Positions 6,270-7,164 of a stretch of DNA of 7,164 nucleotides are shown in pieces. Every line of letters starts with the position of its first letter. Positions within the stretch are counted from its first letter, which is position 1. Below the pieces are notes generated by a model. It saw only the letters and a program-made list of their open reading frames with translations. It searched no databases and had not been told where the DNA came from. The translations under genes and the position numbers were made by a program. The DNA is from Acidobacteriota bacterium (GTDB taxonomy: Bacteria; Acidobacteriota; Terriglobia; Terriglobales; Acidobacteriaceae), in the NCBI GenBank assembly GCA_021801945.1, contig JAKABE010000166.1, positions 1 through 7,164 of the forward strand, in the 5' to 3' direction.

Positions 6270-7022
6270 TTGCGCGCATCCCTCTTCGTAACCTGTTATA
6301 ACGACACGCTTTTTCCGGAGACGGGCCGCGCGGTCGTGGCCCTGCTGGAGCGGCTGGGAGTCGAGGTTGACTTCCGCGCCCGGCAGACCTGTTGCGGGCA
6401 GATGCATGCCAACACGGGATTCCGGGCCGAGGCCTTCAGCCAGGCCAAGCGCCTCGTACGCATGTATGCCGACGCCGAGGCTGTGGTTATTCCCTCCTCG
6501 TCCTGCGTGGCCATGATCCGCGATCAATACCCGGGGCTGCTAGAGGGGCTTGGGAATGACGCGCTCCGCAAAGATTTCGCGGCCCTTCTGCCGCGCGTGT
6601 ACGAGCTGTGCGAGTTTCTAGTCGACAGGCTGCGCGTGGAAGATGTCGGGGCATACTTTCCGCATCGCGTCACCTACCACGCAAGCTGCCACGCTCTGCG
6701 CGGCATCCACGCCGGCGACCGGCCTCTCCGCCTGCTCAAGAACGTGCGCGGGCTGGAGTTGGTCCCGCTTGAGCATATGGACCGCTGCTGCGGTTTTGGC
6801 GGGACCTTCAGCGTGAAGAACGGCGATGTCTCGTCGGCCATGCTGGCGGTCAAGTTGCAGGACGTGTTCAAAACCCGCGCGGAGTTCTGCACCGCGCTCG
6901 ACAATAGCTGCCTGATGCATCTGGGCGGAGCCATGCACCGGCAGTACGCGGGCATGAAGACCATCCACCTCGCGCAGATCTTGGCCAGCACCGAGAAGGC
7001 GCAGGCGGAGGTGCTCGGATGA
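6270..7022 (+). CDS. lutA: Lactate utilization protein A (CCG-domain Fe-S oxidoreductase subunit)
   Basis: Subunit of the LutABC (YkgEFG) iron-sulfur complex that oxidises L-lactate to pyruvate in the cytoplasm or at the membrane. The 250 residues match the family length of about 240. The N-terminus MRASLFVTCYNDTLFPETG is the family opening. Two cysteine-rich CCG domains are seen. The first is Cys9, then Cys41-Cys42-Gly in TCCGQMHANTG, then Cys79 in SSSC. The second is Cys140 in HASCH, then Cys173-Cys174-Gly in RCCGFGGTFSVKNG, then Cys214 in DNSC. The spacings (31 and 35 residues in the first domain) fit CCG domains, known in HdrB and GlcF to bind non-standard iron-sulfur clusters. The last Cys of the CXXC pair is absent in both domains, which I recall as usual for LutA. 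The start is TTG at 6270; GTG at 6264 or ATG at 6210 are in-frame alternatives. The stop overlaps the next start (ATGA), indicating translational coupling. Confidence 0.92.
   Translation: MRASLFVTCYNDTLFPETGRAVVALLERLGVEVDFRARQTCCGQMHANTGFRAEAFSQAKRLVRMYADAEAVVIPSSSCVAMIRDQYPGLLEGLGNDALRKDFAALLPRVYELCEFLVDRLRVEDVGAYFPHRVTYHASCHALRGIHAGDRPLRLLKNVRGLELVPLEHMDRCCGFGGTFSVKNGDVSSAMLAVKLQDVFKTRAEFCTALDNSCLMHLGGAMHRQYAGMKTIHLAQILASTEKAQAEVLG
7008..7012 (+). promoter_or_regulatory. Ribosome binding site of the downstream lutB-like gene
   Basis: A GGAGG-type tract inside the last codons of lutA lies about seven bases before the ATG at 7019. Together with the ATGA overlap it supports translation of the second gene from the same transcript. 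Confidence 0.6.
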
Positions 7023-7164
7023 GCGCACCAGCCGGCCTGTTAGACGATCAGGCAATCCTCGATCCGGTGCGTGCCGCTCCGTTTCCCGCCGCGGCGCTGC
7101 CCATGCTGCGCAATCCGCAACTGCGCAAGAACGTGGCCCACGCCACCGATGTCATCCAGGCCAA
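7019..7164 (+). CDS. lutB: Probable lactate utilization protein B, N-terminal fragment
   Basis: The frame opens at an ATG overlapping the lutA stop by four bases and runs off the right edge after 48 codons. Only a poorly conserved N-terminus is visible (MSAPAGLLDDQ ... PMLRNPQLRKNVAHATDVIQA). The stretch LRNPQLRKNVAHA resembles the start of LutB/YkgF, where a short helical segment precedes the DUF162/LUD domain and the two [4Fe-4S] ferredoxin motifs; none of those domains is in the window. The call therefore rests mainly on position directly after lutA, since lutA-lutB-lutC order is strongly conserved. LutB is the iron-sulfur electron-transfer subunit of the lactate oxidation complex. A different gene in this place is possible but unlikely. 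Confidence 0.75.
   Translation, partial: MSAPAGLLDDQAILDPVRAAPFPAAALPMLRNPQLRKNVAHATDVIQA

Noticed and set aside
6048..6527. A 159-codon minus-strand open frame over the lutA start
   Set aside because: It is antisense to the lutA N-terminus and its conserved cysteines, and has no recognisable domain.
1..7164. A functional link between xylulokinase, the S53 peptidase and the lactate genes
   Set aside because: They are on separate transcription units with a terminator and a divergent region between them; adjacency alone does not support a joint system.

Overview
The window reads as chromosomal DNA from a GC-rich Gram-negative soil-type bacterium. It is most likely an acidobacterium (Terriglobia/Acidobacteriaceae type). 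That placement is an inference from the large secreted sedolisin with tandem Ig-like repeats and an unusual hydrophobic, lipobox-bearing C-terminus, a protein style common in that group, and from the general GC-rich codon use. No rRNA or marker gene is present to confirm it.

Layout, left to right. (1) Positions 1-1346, minus strand: most of a xylulokinase gene (xylB) whose 3' end lies outside the left edge. A plausible promoter and ribosome binding site lie just upstream. (2) Positions 1465-1503: a strong intrinsic terminator built from two copies of a GC-rich palindrome. It closes the next minus-strand gene and isolates it from xylB. (3) Positions 1522-5697, minus strand: one very large gene for a secreted S53 (sedolisin/kumamolisin) serine-carboxyl peptidase. 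It has a signal peptide, pro-domain, catalytic domain with a large Gly/Tyr- and Cys-containing insert, three clear and one degenerate Ig-like repeat, and a C-terminal module of two hydrophobic segments with an internal lipobox-like motif. (4) Positions 5698-6269: a divergent, non-coding region of about 570 bases. It contains a perfect 7-3-7 inverted repeat, a pair of 8-base direct repeats 16 bases apart, and a good sigma-70-like promoter with a palindrome over its -35 box. (5) Positions 6270-7022, plus strand: lutA, the CCG-domain subunit of the L-lactate oxidation complex. (6) Positions 7019-7164, plus strand: the first 48 codons of what is most likely lutB, overlapping lutA by four bases.

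The genes form three separate transcription units: pentose catabolism (xylB), extracellular protein degradation at acid pH (the S53 peptidase) and lactate oxidation (lutAB, probably continuing to lutC). They fit a heterotroph that scavenges several carbon sources, but nothing in the sequence shows that they form one pathway. I see no mobile element, CRISPR array, RNA gene or defence system. The most unusual parts are the peptidase's C-terminal module, the insert in its catalytic domain, and the small repeats in the divergent region.
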